From Pholiota molesta (taxonomy: Eukaryota; Basidiomycota; Agaricomycetes; Agaricales; Strophariaceae): a DNA stretch of 64,000 nucleotides. Below, piece after piece: positions 23,347 through 34,890 of the stretch. The position numbers and the translations under genes were made by a program. The notes beneath the pieces were generated by a model. It did no database searches and was not told where the DNA came from. It saw only the letters and a list, made by a program, of their open reading frames with translations. The stretch lies in contig JACGCK010000012.1 of the NCBI GenBank assembly GCA_014925825.1, positions 372,001-436,000 of the forward strand. The letters are read 5' to 3'. Position 1 is the stretch's first letter; the number at the start of each line of letters is the position of its first letter.

Positions 23347-24976
23347 TTACTTGGGAGAAGAGACAGGTGGAGCAAGCCCCGAAGCGGAAAGATAGGGTAT
23401 CACGAATGCGGCACCAAGCACGAGAACGGCGATGGCCACCGCTGGATATACGATGAAAAGAAGAATTTTGTGCACCGACGCCGCGGGTTTGGGTGGTGCC
23501 AGTGTCGATTGGTTTTGAACATACGAGGAGGAGTAGACGGGGGCTGAAGGGATAAGGTGAACGTACCCAATGGACTTGAAACCGTGAATGCTATAAACAA
23601 GTATCAGTAAATAGTATAGAAAACAGAACACAGATCAACTGACTAATATCCTTCAATGTTGCGTTTGATTTCGTCTTCTCTGCCGGTGGGTACGCCGGTC
23701 AGAGAAAAGGTAACCTTGGTGGAGTCGGTTGATTGGTCAAGCGTGGTTGTTAAAGTAGCTTCGTGGCCTGTGTTTGCGACGTCGATGAGAAAGCGTTGGT
23801 CATTACAAAATGAGGACCAGAGTTGAGGATAGCAGTTACCTGCGGGCCACGTAGGGCTCTGGAGCGCCCATGTCTGAACGATCTCTTTCTCTGGTTTCAG
23901 GGAAATATATTTTCCCTTACGCCACCGCCGAAAAGTGAATATTCACTTCCAGGCTGTGGCTGCGACTGTAATTTAATAAAAGGCATATCAGAAACGGCTA
24001 TCGTTTCAAAAGCAATGTCTCTACCTTAGCAGGTGCACGCGTCCATGCCGGAATGCGTTTCTCGTCAGTCAGGAGGGAGAATAGATCCGCCGCAGACGCC
24101 TGGAAGTCGGCCTGCACCTCCACGGTGGTTGTATTGACGTTCTTCACTTCAGGGGCCTTGAGTTTCGGCGGTGCAGACGAAGATGAAGCGACGGGAATAA
24201 CAGGTGTAGGCGCCGTGGTGGTTGAGGGTGTGGCAGCACGGCTGGGTTCGGCGCTGACAGTTAGGTCTTTGCCGTGTGTCTCAATGATTGCGCTAGGGAA
24301 TGTTGCTAATTTAGCCTCCAATGCTGCTGGCAGGCGGGTGCGCGCGAGTGTGAACACAGCATCAACTTCGGGCGAGGAATCCGTAAGCAGTGTCCAATTG
24401 AACTAATCAATCAAAATAGAATGTCAGACAAAATTATTCAACGACGCTGCAGCGTGTATATGACAGGCAAAATGTGGAAGTGGATACTTACCAAAAAATC
24501 AGATAGACGGTCGCAGATAATTTCATGCGACACCTCTGGGATGGTGAGCGTGCCTTTCACTTCCGTGCCGTCACTGGCTGTACCCTGCCACTTCATCGTG
24601 ACTTTGGTGTCGAAGATAGTAATCAGCCTGTAGATGCCAGCCAGAAGCAATTAGCATGAGGTTTAGCGGCCGAGCCGAGATAACACTGCAATTATGACGA
24701 GAACACGAAGGTCTCAAGCCGAATGAAATACCGATACCAAGGCATTGTCAAGCAGAATGGAAGGGAGTGCAATGATGTCAAGCTTACTCACTTGGATTTC
24801 CTCTGTCCGAGTTCGATATCACCATCCACGTCCGTTACCTGCGAAATTGAGGCCACCTCACCCTTGTCACCAGAAACGGTGACGGTGGTAAGCTCGCGCT
24901 CGAACCACTCGGTGCCCCATCGCGTAATATTCTTGTTCTTCCAGTGCCAGTTTGCGGTGGAGGGTGGTAGGGCCAT
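23347..24976 (-). CDS. AHA1: Aha1, activator of Hsp90 ATPase, with C-terminal membrane segment
   Basis: Co-chaperone that binds the Hsp90 middle domain and speeds its ATPase cycle. Exon 1 reads MALPPSTANWHWKNKNITRW (start 24976), a typical Aha1 N-domain opening. It continues VTMKWQGTASDGTEVKGTL (about 24590). A Pro/Ser/Thr linker lies at about 24160-24250. The C-terminal AHSA1 (SRPBCC) domain starts QADFQASAADLFSLLTDEKR (about 24050-24110) and includes GSEYSLFGGGV and VQTWALQSPTWPAG. The last exon (about 23349-23593) starts within YYIHGFKSIGY and adds about 26 hydrophobic residues (ILLFIVYPAVAIAVLVLGAA and following), then ends PPVSSPK, TAA at 23347. Yeast and human Aha1 are soluble, so this tail is unusual. 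One base is missing near 23919 (GGCGTAAGGGAAA). Confidence 0.88.
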
Positions 24977-27747
24977 GTCTAGAGATTTGCAGGAGATGTG
25001 CGATGCTAGATTAGATGGAACGAAAGGTGAAGGAAGACAGAGCGCCTGTGGTGGAGCCGAGACCGGCGCGGAATTGAATTATTTATTTGCTCGCGTTACT
25101 TGCTTGTCCTCTTCCATGATGTTCCAGGCCTTTCTCATAGTTTCATTCCCGCCAAACCCACAGCACCTCATCGTCCACAAACATCGTTTAGTAGGAAAGC
25201 AGGGCTATAAACGCCAGTTGGGGGGAAACCTTTGCGAGTCCTCAGATGTGAATCAGAATCTTATCGTTGGCGAAGCCCTATTTCAGACCAACGCCATTCA
25301 AAAGATCTTGAAGGAATTGGTTCCACTTTTGTCTACATATTATATGATGAACATAATTGCATATCGCCACATGCCGCTGGTAATTGCAAACGCCTCGTCT
25401 TCTGCGGTTTGGAAGGAGAACAAACTCCAACGTATCGCCCAACACTCTTATGCATCGTCTGGTCCTTTCCTCGATATTGCGACTTGGGTTCGCAGCTACA
25501 GCTTTTCTGGCTCCCAATTCCGTGCTTCCGCTCTTGTCTACTCGATCTCGGCCTTTTCCTACCCTGCTTGCTCCTAAAGTCGACTAGCATGCCCGCTGGT
25601 TGCCTCCGTCGGACCGTAGTGGATATTGTCGCTATTGTTTTTGACGGAAAGTCATTAGATTTCTCTAGGCTGCTCGACCTTTCTTTTCCTTTTGGAGACG
25701 TCGTCGTCGAGCTACCATTTGAACTTAACCTGCAATCCGGGTGAGGCCGCTCAACAATAACTTCTTACAAGGTCAGATAATCCCTTGACCGACAATTGCG
25801 GGCTACAATTGCCAGGCCGGGCAGAGTCTGTTATTCAATTTTTAAAATGTATCCTGACATTGCCCGGGTGGGATGAAAGCTATAGTGATATTGAAAGCTA
25901 ACTAGAGTTGTGGGGCCGAACCTTATCTCCACAACTCCGGAGGACTATCAAGGGTTTTTTCTCAACCTTGGATGTTCGGTACATCTTCGCCACAATCTCT
26001 TCAGAGCCCATAGAGCCTTTCGGCATGCTATTTTCGAACATATACACCATATATGACACTGAAAACTGCTTCAGATTGATGGGAACATCTTCAAACCCTG
26101 CTATGTTTTTTTCATCTTGAAGTTGACAGCCCGGATCTACTTCTGCTTATCGTACCCATACGACCCCACACCCAGCCATGACGATATCATCAAATTCCTT
26201 ATATCCTCCCGGAGACTCGGACTCAGAGTACGGCTGTACTGCCAATTTAGGTCGGTTTTTCGTTTGATAATTCTCATCCACTACACTTCTATCACCCATG
26301 TTTTTTGTGAAAGGAAAGAAAATCACCTTTTTACAAAGTATCTCCTTTCAGGCGAGGAGAACAATGGGCGATCTGAAATCCTCACGCGCACGAGGAGCTT
26401 GTAAAATTTATTTTTGATAGGTTTCAATAAGTTATTGGTACCATGGTTTCTATACTCGGTGTGATCCGACATAATCTCGCTGGTCGTTCGTGTTTATCGA
26501 TTATCAGTTCAACTCACATCGATTTCCTTCGTTATAATTCCTCCGATAGACACGCTAAGTTCTAGACCTCCTAGGCCGTAGTTTTTTGAACTCTTTTAAA
26601 ACCGGGCCTACTTACCGACCGTAGAAGGAGGATGTCCGTGGTCGTTGGAATTGTGAAGTCAGCCACTGCCAGCGCTCGGCCAGCGCCTAAATAAGACTCG
26701 GTCATCCAATAGTTCGCCAGCGGCTATTGGTGGAGACACTGGAGAGTCCGGTCAGGGAAAAGTGCGGCGGTCAGGGTAAATAGTGTGTGACGTCACATAA
26801 GTACAACTTTAGCCAGCGGGTCATGTACAAAAATGGGAAGTAAGGAAAAGCCGCTTCCCTGAGTTTGAGCGCGACTCGTAGCGACTGGCCAAAATTCACC
26901 GTTTCCACGACCCTTCATAAACTTAGCGGCCAGGCGAGTCAGTATCGGAAGTATTATTAGCACACAGACAACGTTCAAACACATGGCATGGCTGGGCAAT
27001 ATCTGGGTGATACAGAAGCATGCCGTGGAAGCGGTGGAACTTGGGTGGAACCGTCTGTAATATCCATGGGAATCCAGTGGGAATCCCGTGTCTTTTGTTT
27101 CTTCACGAGCGAATAAATCAAGAGTAATATCCACCAATTCCATAGATCATCATTCTAATCTTTTCATTGAATTAAGGTCATATTTTTGCTCCGTATTATA
27201 CATACTTATTGTGATGCGCCAGTGCACTAAGACGTGTGTACATAGCCCTTGGAAAGGCGGGAGCAGAGTCGGCCTGTCAAGAGTCTTGATATCAACTGTG
27301 CATGGACTTTCATACTTAGCTTGCATCAGATTAATCACCTTTGACGCTTATAAATATTCTGCGTTCTTTCCTTCGTCAAAAACGTTGAAAAGGCCCTGGT
27401 CATATAAGGCCAGAGATGCTGTAAACGGCTCCAGAATTAGAGGATAGATCATACGCCCGATTAAATGGAACATGATCTATTCATATTAGCCTAAGAGAAA
27501 GGGGAAAGTTTGGAAACACAGAAGACGGGTGCGTGCACGGTTGCCGGAGCCAATCATCGTATGTATTCCGTCAACTTTACTAACTCGAAGCCCTGGCTGG
27601 TCAATATTACATACAGATATTACTGCAGGCGTTTTCGTATAAATACCGACATCCTGGCGACACTCATTCCCGGGTTCTGCGGGTTGTCCTCACCATAACT
27701 TTCTTCCTCTTTCTTATATTCTCTTCTTTCATTCTCCACTAATTATC
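24977..27747. other. Long gene-poor region upstream of the terpene synthase
   Basis: About 2.8 kb without a supported gene. Plus-strand frames at 24723-25577 and 25232-25744 are long but partly antisense to Aha1, show no domain and lack consistent splice sites. The central part is AT-rich. Its left end serves the Aha1 promoter and its right end the terpene synthase promoter (see TATA box). The size suggests regulatory DNA or decayed mobile DNA; I could not identify either. Confidence 0.4.
27638..27645 (+). promoter_or_regulatory. TATA box of the sesquiterpene synthase
   Basis: TATAAATA lies about 100 bases upstream of the ATG at 27748 and is followed by a pyrimidine-rich stretch (TTTCTTCCTCTTTCTTATATTCTC). 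This spacing and context fit a fungal core promoter. Inference from sequence only. Confidence 0.55.
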
Positions 27748-29206
27748 ATGGGTGCCTTAGTACTCGATTCATCAAAACCCCCAACATCTTTCATCCTCCC
27801 TGACCTCGTGTCGCACTGCAAATTCCCTTTGACCTATCACTCCAATGGGGACGAAATTGCAAAGCAGTCGGTCGAATGGCTCGACACGAACTGTCCAGAT
27901 CTCAATGCCAAACAACGACGAGCACTTCGCGGACTACAAGCTGGCGAGCTCACAGCTTTCTGCTATAACAGCACCTCTCCAGAACGCTTGCGTGTGGTTT
28001 CCGACTTTATGAACTATCTATTTCACCTGTGCGTTGCCAGTGCTTATTTTTATTAATGGACCATGCACCTGACGCGTGTGGTACTTTGACCTTACAGTGA
28101 TAATATTAGCGATGGCATGATGACACGCGACACCGATACTCTCTCAGACGTCGTGATGAACGCGCTCTGGTTCAGCGCCACGTACACGCCGACAAATGCG
28201 CCGGGGAAAAAACAGCCAGAGGATGAGCTTAATCCCGGAAAACTTGCAAGAGAGTAAGTGGCGCCCTTTTACTCTTTGGTCGATCCACGGTTTGATCGGG
28301 ATACGCTCGCTAACAAAACGCTGCCGTCATCCTTAGTTTCTGGGCACGTTGTATTCCCGGCTGTGGCCCTGGCGCCCAAGCTCGTTTCAAAGAGACCCTG
28401 GAGTTGTTTTTTGAAGCCGTGTATATTCAAGCTCGGGCACGCGACGAAGGCATTATTCCGGATCTCGAGTCTTACATCGACGTTCGCAGAGATACTTCAG
28501 GTAGTTTTTATTTTATTTCCTTGGGCCCTTTTCTTTGGCAACTGATTCTTTCTGGAATTGATCAGGGTGCAAGCCATGCTGGGCGCTCATCGAGTTCGTG
28601 CCACATCTCCTATTGCTCGCCTTATATTGACTTGTATAATTCAATCACAGATATGCTCTAGGTATTGATCTGCCCGACTTCGTGGTCGATCATCCTGTCA
28701 TACAAGCTCTTAATCAAGGAACGAACGACCTCGTCACTTGGTCTAATGTAATTCGCTTTGCTTTTGACTTGTAAAATGAATTTTAATCGATCTGTTTACT
28801 AGGATATATTCTCTTATAATGTCGAACAGTCTCGAGGCGACACACACAATATGATCGTTATTCTTATGGAATATCATGGCCTTGACCTGCAGGGTGCCGT
28901 CGATTACGTCGGCGATCTCTGCGCTCAAACCATCGATACTTTTAATGAAAATAAAGCGAACGTGCCTTCATGGGGACCCGAAGTTGACGATATGGTCTCT
29001 CGTTACATCCAAGGTCTCCAAGACTGGATCGTCGGGTTAGTGAATATTTTTGACATCCGTCCTCATAGGACTGACTTGGTAGCACCTCTAGATCCTTACA
29101 TTGGAGCTTCCAAACGCACAGATACTTTGGAAAGGAAGGCTTGGAAGTAAAGCGAAGCAGGCTTGTCAAGCTTTTACCCTTAGAGGTGGAGACAACTTCT
29201 CTTTAA
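27748..29206 (+). CDS. Class I sesquiterpene synthase (agaricomycete type)
   Basis: Ionises farnesyl diphosphate to a sesquiterpene; cytosolic. The metal-binding aspartate motif is DNISDGMMTRD (about 28102-28135), a D-N-x-x-D variant of DDxxD. The second metal site (NSE) is NDIFSYNVEQSRGDTHN (about 28803-28855), preceded by NDLVTWS. Other class text: FWARCIPGCG, SGCKPCWALIEF, and the C-terminal LHWSFQTHRYFG that closes the active site. Six exons; splice at 28028 joins FHL to DNISD, and the last exon begins within GSLHWSF and ends TAA at 29206. The junction near 28597 (GAGTTC-GTGCC) keeps frame only if one G is missing before the donor. Length about 350 residues is normal. No P450, oxidoreductase or transporter lies beside it, so no obvious cluster. 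Product cannot be predicted. Confidence 0.9.
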
Positions 29207-29491
29207 ATTTCATCCGCTCATGTACATAAAATTGGTCTCGACCAGAAACCGCTGATTCTTCCTACTATCAACATCAATGACTCCTACTATACAGCCTTCG
29301 ACTTTCTGCTCACGCTAGTACCCTTTTTTATCTCTATTTTCTTCTATTTTTTCTTTTAGTCTATGTAATTACCTTATTTGTGGGTTGACACCACTACCAT
29401 GTTTCTAAAAATAGACCATATGCTAATGACGTCATGAATGAACTACATGCACTCCAATTTCTGCGGCGCTACTTACAAGAGCGGGCGTGCC

Positions 29492-30792
29492 ATGACCTCT
29501 TGGTCCAGAACCATGAATTCGCTTTTCCGCCCCATTTTGCGCTCTTGCGCTGTCCGACATGTCCCACTCGCCTCGCGATCTCGCCCAATGCCCATTGCTC
29601 GCCCTGCCTTTATGGGTCTTACATCTACCTTGTTACATGCCCGCCATGTAGCAAGCCAGGTATCAAACCGCCCTGCTAGCCAAACTTTTGAGCATGCAGC
29701 CACCAATGTCAAAGAAGAACTTGGAAACTCTGCCGTCGATCTCGCCAAAATCATCGCCGGTGCTAATGTAACGACCGACAATATCATCGACGAGGGTGGA
29801 AATTCATTTGTAAGTGCTGGAGGTCTGCAAGCCACGCACTAAGTTGACAAGTCTGTGTCATAAGATTGGAATCACATCCAAAATTGCTCAAGAAGTTCCA
29901 CAACCCATCTTCGTCTTGGGATTGATTGGTGCGCTAGCTCATTTGTTTCTTCGTATGCATACATGCGGCTTACATGAGATATTTCAGGTGGTCTGCCCTA
30001 TCTCGGCGCATCAGCGACCACAGTCTACTTAGCGCGCCAAGCGGAACTCGCAGCAGAAGGAGTATCGACAGGAATAGATCCCGGTGTTGCCATAACTGTT
30101 CTGGATCAGGCCCTCAACCTGCAAGTCACATACGGCGCAGTTATGTTGTCCTTCCTAGGTTAGTTTCAACACATAATGCCTTGGTGTACTAAACAACTCA
30201 ATGGATCTTACAGGCGCCTTGCACTGGGGAATGGAAATTGCGGGTTATGGCGGCCAGAAAGGCTACGCCCGTTTGGCGCTCGGAGTAGCGCCTATGCTGG
30301 TTGCTTGGCCTACTTTAGGCATGCAACCTACGATGGCGCTTGTCGCCCACTGGCTTGGATTCGGTGCATTGTGGTACGCCGATTCAACGGTAACCATGTT
30401 GGGCTGGGGTAAGCTCGTATCTCTGTCCCGAATTTTTTATGTTTGACCTAACCCAATGGAATTCAGCGCCAAAATGGTATTCTCAGTACAGGTTCTACCT
30501 CACTGTTCTAGTAGGAACCTGGTACGTGATATATTGTATCGACGACGTCTAGTAATATACTAAATTCTTTCCTATGTATGTTAGCATCATTGGCTCCCTC
30601 GCCGGAATATCTTACTGGGGACCAGTCGGCGGTCATGGTCTGTTTACTCATGACCTCAATGAACTTCGTGAGGCGAGAATGAAGTCGATGCCATTAACTA
30701 GAGGGACAGTCAACGCCCCGGTTGAGGCCGTTCCTGCTCCCCCTGAATCCGATCACTTCATACTTGTCCACAAGAAATCGGAGGATAAATAA
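29492..30792 (+). CDS. TMEM69/DUF3429-family mitochondrial inner-membrane protein
   Basis: Function unknown; family members are multipass membrane proteins, several predicted mitochondrial. The N-terminus is rich in Arg, Ser and Ala and lacks acidic residues (MNSLFRPILRSCAVRHVP), a good matrix-targeting presequence. The DUF3429 core reads GLPYLGASATTVYLARQ, LGALHWGMEIAGYGGQKGY, LGVAPMLVAWPTL, YRFYLTVLVGT and a final helix SLAGISYWGPVGGHG, followed by a short soluble tail ending KKSEDK. About seven exons. Start is ambiguous among ATGs at 29438, 29492 and 29513, all in frame. No frame break needed apart from ordinary splicing. It lies about 290 bases downstream of the terpene synthase but has no evident link to terpene metabolism. 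Confidence 0.8.
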
Positions 30793-32821
30793 GCGCCCAC
30801 AACTTCGGACTGTTTCCTAAAATAGTAGTATCCCAAGCATCTTGTATCTTTCGGACTTTACCTTGTACAGTAATGCAGCATATTCTCTGAGCACGAATTG
30901 TAATAAATGTAATTCATGTATACGTATCTCTATAAACTCGCATAGACAGCGCGCATAACTCCAGGCATCAACGCAGCAGGCCAGGTGCTCGATGAGGCTA
31001 CTTGCCACTTACGCCACAGGCACTGTTATAGTGGTTTGGGGGTACATATCACGAAGCCTATGCTTGTCGCAGTATGCTTTGGGATATCATTCAATTTTCA
31101 CGCAGATAAGACTGTAACGACTAGGCCATCTCGTCGAAAGCCGCTGCGCCACAAGCGCGAAGGGTAATTCCAAGTTCGTTAAATGGAATTATCAACGCTC
31201 GCGGATAAAATGTTATATATATCTGAGTTATTATTATACGACATTTATTAGCGGAGACGTATTATTTGCCCTACAATACAATTGAAGTGGCGGCCCCGAG
31301 ACCGTCGGGATGAGTGGAAGGCTGACTTCGGAACAGGGGATAGGTAGTGAGAATTGTAGTGACCGGTATACGTAGTTTAAAACGTTCACGTAATTGTGGG
31401 GGCTGCTTAAAGGGCCGTTAAGATTAAATCTATAGGGGGCGGAGAGATTTTTTTCCAAATGGTGAATTGAATAGGGCGAGTTTGCTCCATGGCCGGCTGA
31501 ATTGAAACGGGCTCATGAATTTGATTATCAGTTATGCTTCAACAAGCCAATAAGTAGCGGATGACTGAACCACATTATGACTGAGGTAAAGCATTCCACA
31601 TAGTGCAGGCTGCGACTACTTTAGCAGAGATATTAAGCGCCCAGAGGTTGGATGCAGGACAAATTTGATTCAGGCCTTTAGCGCTTTAGCTCCAGAGATT
31701 TTCGACTAAATCGGTCACCTGAGCCCAAATATCAGAGCCCGGTATACGACTTTTCCCGTCTCCGTCTCAATTCACATTCAATCACTTATTTTAAGCGCTC
31801 AGTGGTGTTGCAACGCACAATCCCGAACAGAGCTCCTCGCTGGGTGCCTGCCCGGTTACTGAGATCTCACTGTTACATATGAAAATGGCGCAAGGTCAGT
31901 TTTGTAAATTTCCATGGAGAAGTGCTGGTGATTAACCTTGATTTGCCTGCTTAGTATAGACCGGTCCTATCTTCCGAGCTTTGTTTAACTAGAGCATCGC
32001 TATAAACACTATCGCATAAAACATAAGTGCATAAGTGGTAACGTTCGACCCTCACCCCGAGCCCACCGAACCGGATTCTAAAATTTGTTTGAAACCATTA
32101 TTTGTGTATACCAACGCCACATTCAGCATTAGGAAAATTCTGGTCCTGTACCATAGGGCACTCCAATGTTTTCAAAAGAAAAGGAATAAATTCGTCGGGT
32201 CGGAAGCTTGGTAATGTCAAGTATTTCTTGCCTTAATCAAATAATGGACTGTTGGTCAATTGTAAGATCCTATCAACCCAATTCGCGAATATTTGGGTAT
32301 GTAGGATTCATTAGGATTCTTGTGCTTGAATTTTGAGATGTCAATGCGTGATATGCCACAGGATTATTGCTATTTATATCCACATTTGATCCACATCATA
32401 CCCCACAGCTACTGACATATCAACTCAGTATTTTCAGTAACCACTGGAATCTGCTAGAAAACCGACTTGTATTATTGCTATACTGTTTGACAGATACGGG
32501 CCAACGGGGGACAGGAGGCAGAGCTGAGGTAGAGCGGACTGCCTGATATGGAAGGCGGGCCATGATTGGCCCGAGGGTAGAATTGATGACGACGTTGGTT
32601 AACGTTGGCCTTGGTTAGCAACAGGCCCTTTCTTCAGGACTTCCTCTTCTTTCTCGTATTATTATCCACTCTGCATGCATCTCTAGTGTTTGGGCCACAT
32701 TCTTTTCATTTTCTCTTGGGATTCTGGGACTCCACTCGTTTCTTATCCAGAACTCGACGTTCTTCTCTCCAGCTAACGCTATTTTTCCTTCACGACGACC
32801 CCTCCTTATCTTCAAATAAAC
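30793..32821. other. 2 kb gene-free region
   Basis: No coding gene, RNA gene or clear repeat could be supported over about 2 kb. The sequence is AT-rich with short frames only. A hydrophobic frame at 32605-32865 overlaps the start of the SH3 gene in another phase and is likely leader sequence. The right end is pyrimidine-rich (TTCTCTCC tracts about 32640-32780), as expected for a fungal promoter. Confidence 0.4.
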
Positions 32822-33918
32822 ATGCACAGCAAGTATCGACGACGCCGTCTTCGCGCAGAGCATGATTTTGTCCACAGGCGCCAAACCACATCGCCAGTTA
32901 ACCCAGACGATGTAGTGACACCGGACACTGGCAATGGGGATTCAAATATTTTCTCAACTCCAATTACCCTCACTGTCATCGAGACGATAGCTGTAACAAC
33001 TTCAGCATCGTCTACCCAGATGACCACATTGACATCTTTATCGACGATGTCTCCGCTTATTGATACTACTACTACCCAAACAACCACTGTATCGACTGCG
33101 ACGACTGCGACTTCACTTCGACCCTAGCCACATCGAGTTCGTCTATTTCGACTTTCACGCCAATCCCATCTGTGCTACCTCCCTCCGCCACTCCTTCTAC
33201 CACTTCTTCGCCAGGACACAAAGGAAACAATGCCGACGCACAGGACGACCTTTCTACTTCTTCGGCCTCTCTGTCAGGTGGTGCCATTGCCGGCATTGTT
33301 ATTGCCTGCCTTATCTTCGTTGCAGTGGTGCTCATCTTCTTTCTGCGTAAACGCTTCATTCAAAGGCGGCGCAAAAGAGCCACGGGAACGTGGACTAGGC
33401 GGTCAGGAACCTTTAATCCGGCTTCATTAGGCTTTAGAACATCCAATGAACCTAAAATAGAGCCTTTCCAAAGTTTCCGGCAGGGCGAAAACGAAAATCA
33501 TCCCATACCAAACGTCACACCGCCACCGATGGCCATGAATAGCCCTACTACTCCATATACGAACTCACCAACTTCTTCATTCACCCGATACCCATCAACC
33601 GCAGGCGGTGCGCCTTCCACCACCCAATCCCCTCTGAATATGTCGCCCTTCCTGGCAACCGTGGTATGCACGTTCGTCATCACTCTGCCTGATGAACTTT
33701 CCATCACGATAGGAGAGAAGATGAGGGTGTTGGCGGAGTATGATGATGGTTGGGCGCTGTGCATGAAGACGAACGGCGAGCAGGGAATGGTTCCTTTGGA
33801 ATGTTTGGATCAAAGCAGGACTTCTACCAACAACACTCTCGGATTGCCGGTCGATAGCAGAGGGAGTCGGAGATTCAGTAGCCTTGATGGGGTGGGACTG
33901 AAGGTTGCTCGCAGCTGA
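32822..33918 (+). CDS. Single-pass membrane protein with C-terminal SH3 domain
   Basis: Layout: a short basic N-terminus (MHSKYRRRRLRAEHDFVHRR), a Ser/Thr-rich extracellular-type stretch, a membrane helix GAIAGIVIACLIFVAVVLIF (about 33285-33345), a basic stop-transfer run (RKRFIQRRRKR), a Pro/Thr-rich linker and an SH3 domain near 33650-33810. SH3 hallmarks are ITLPDELSITIGEKMRVL, EYDDGWALC and GEQGMVPLECL (ALYDY-like, DDGW and GxVP elements). The architecture resembles yeast Fus1 and similar basidiomycete proteins, suggesting a scaffold at the cell cortex or in cell fusion; that is inference. The first frame stops at 33125, while the rest reads in a second frame from about 33100. One missing base in the Thr-rich stretch explains this better than an intron. 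Not a named gene. Confidence 0.72.
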
Positions 33919-34890
33919 GTGGACCGTTTCTGAATGAACTGTGAGCACCCCTTTAAATCTTGTCTGCCATAGCATGTGATGTTGACCATGCGATATAGAG
34001 AGGTTCTTTTCATTTTCTTTCTTCAAATTTCAAGTATGTAACTACTTCATTTTTTGTCATTTTTCCCTTCCTTTTGGGTGGCCTTTCATCTTTAGATGAT
34101 GAGTCTGGTAGACTGATGTACATATATTTAGCAGCGAGACTGACTAGTCGATATTACCTAGCATATTTCGCGCTTGTACGCTCAGAGAGCTTCAGGGGTA
34201 GTTATCTACCCCGCAGAAATGATATTAGTGCAGGAAAGGCGAATTCTCGATTCAAGCGTTTGAGCAGTGTGTGTGCACTGCTGTGCACCGTCCCATGAAT
34301 TTTGGGCGCTTATTTCAATCCGTAACGTGATCAGAAATGCGGTCCGTGCTCCAGCGGCCATGCCAAGGCATGTTCTGTCATTGTTCATGCTTTCAATGGT
34401 GATGCAATGATGGCGACTTGAGGCCACTTCTCGCGACCATCATCTCCTTCAAAAAACTTTGTTGCGTGTATCTGATGCGCAACTAGATGACTGGCCAATC
34501 AACTTGATGGCACTCGGAGTATTTGCTACGATCAGTGTAGCGTGGACTAGGTCTGTTGATCCTTTGCTGATTGAATGGCTACTGATCCTACTCTAGCGCA
34601 TTAAGTAGTACGGTCAGCTTGTGGACACAAACAACGGTTTCACTCCGCTCTACTGTTCCATCCTTCGAAATCTCGTTTCCCATAACGATGGATGCTAGAC
34701 GTTATATGCGGGCATAATCTATATATGTGTTTCATTGATATATATACAAAGCATATTGCTGTGAGTCCTAATTATTATATCATCGATGCTAATTCAATGA
34801 TCCCCCGTATTGACAGTCCCTCCCTCCACTAGAAGTATTGCTGCCAGTTCAGTCAGCGAATAGAATCAGACCATCTCGCCTCCCTTCAAC
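33919..34890. other. Intergenic region
   Basis: About 970 bases between two plus-strand membrane-protein genes. No gene or repeat supported. Several AT-rich runs (for example ATATATATAC about 34738) precede the next gene. Confidence 0.4.

Noticed and set aside
24723..25577. 284-codon plus-strand open frame
   Set aside because: Its first third is antisense to the Aha1 N-terminal exon, it has no domain, and the second half is not continued by plausible splice sites. Treated as a shadow frame.
25232..25744. 170-codon plus-strand open frame upstream of the terpene synthase
   Set aside because: Rich in Cys, Leu and Arg without pattern, no family resemblance and no supporting gene signals.
27748..30792. 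Terpene biosynthetic gene cluster including the TMEM69-like neighbour
   Set aside because: The neighbour is a mitochondrial-type membrane protein and no tailoring enzyme is adjacent, so a cluster is not supported.
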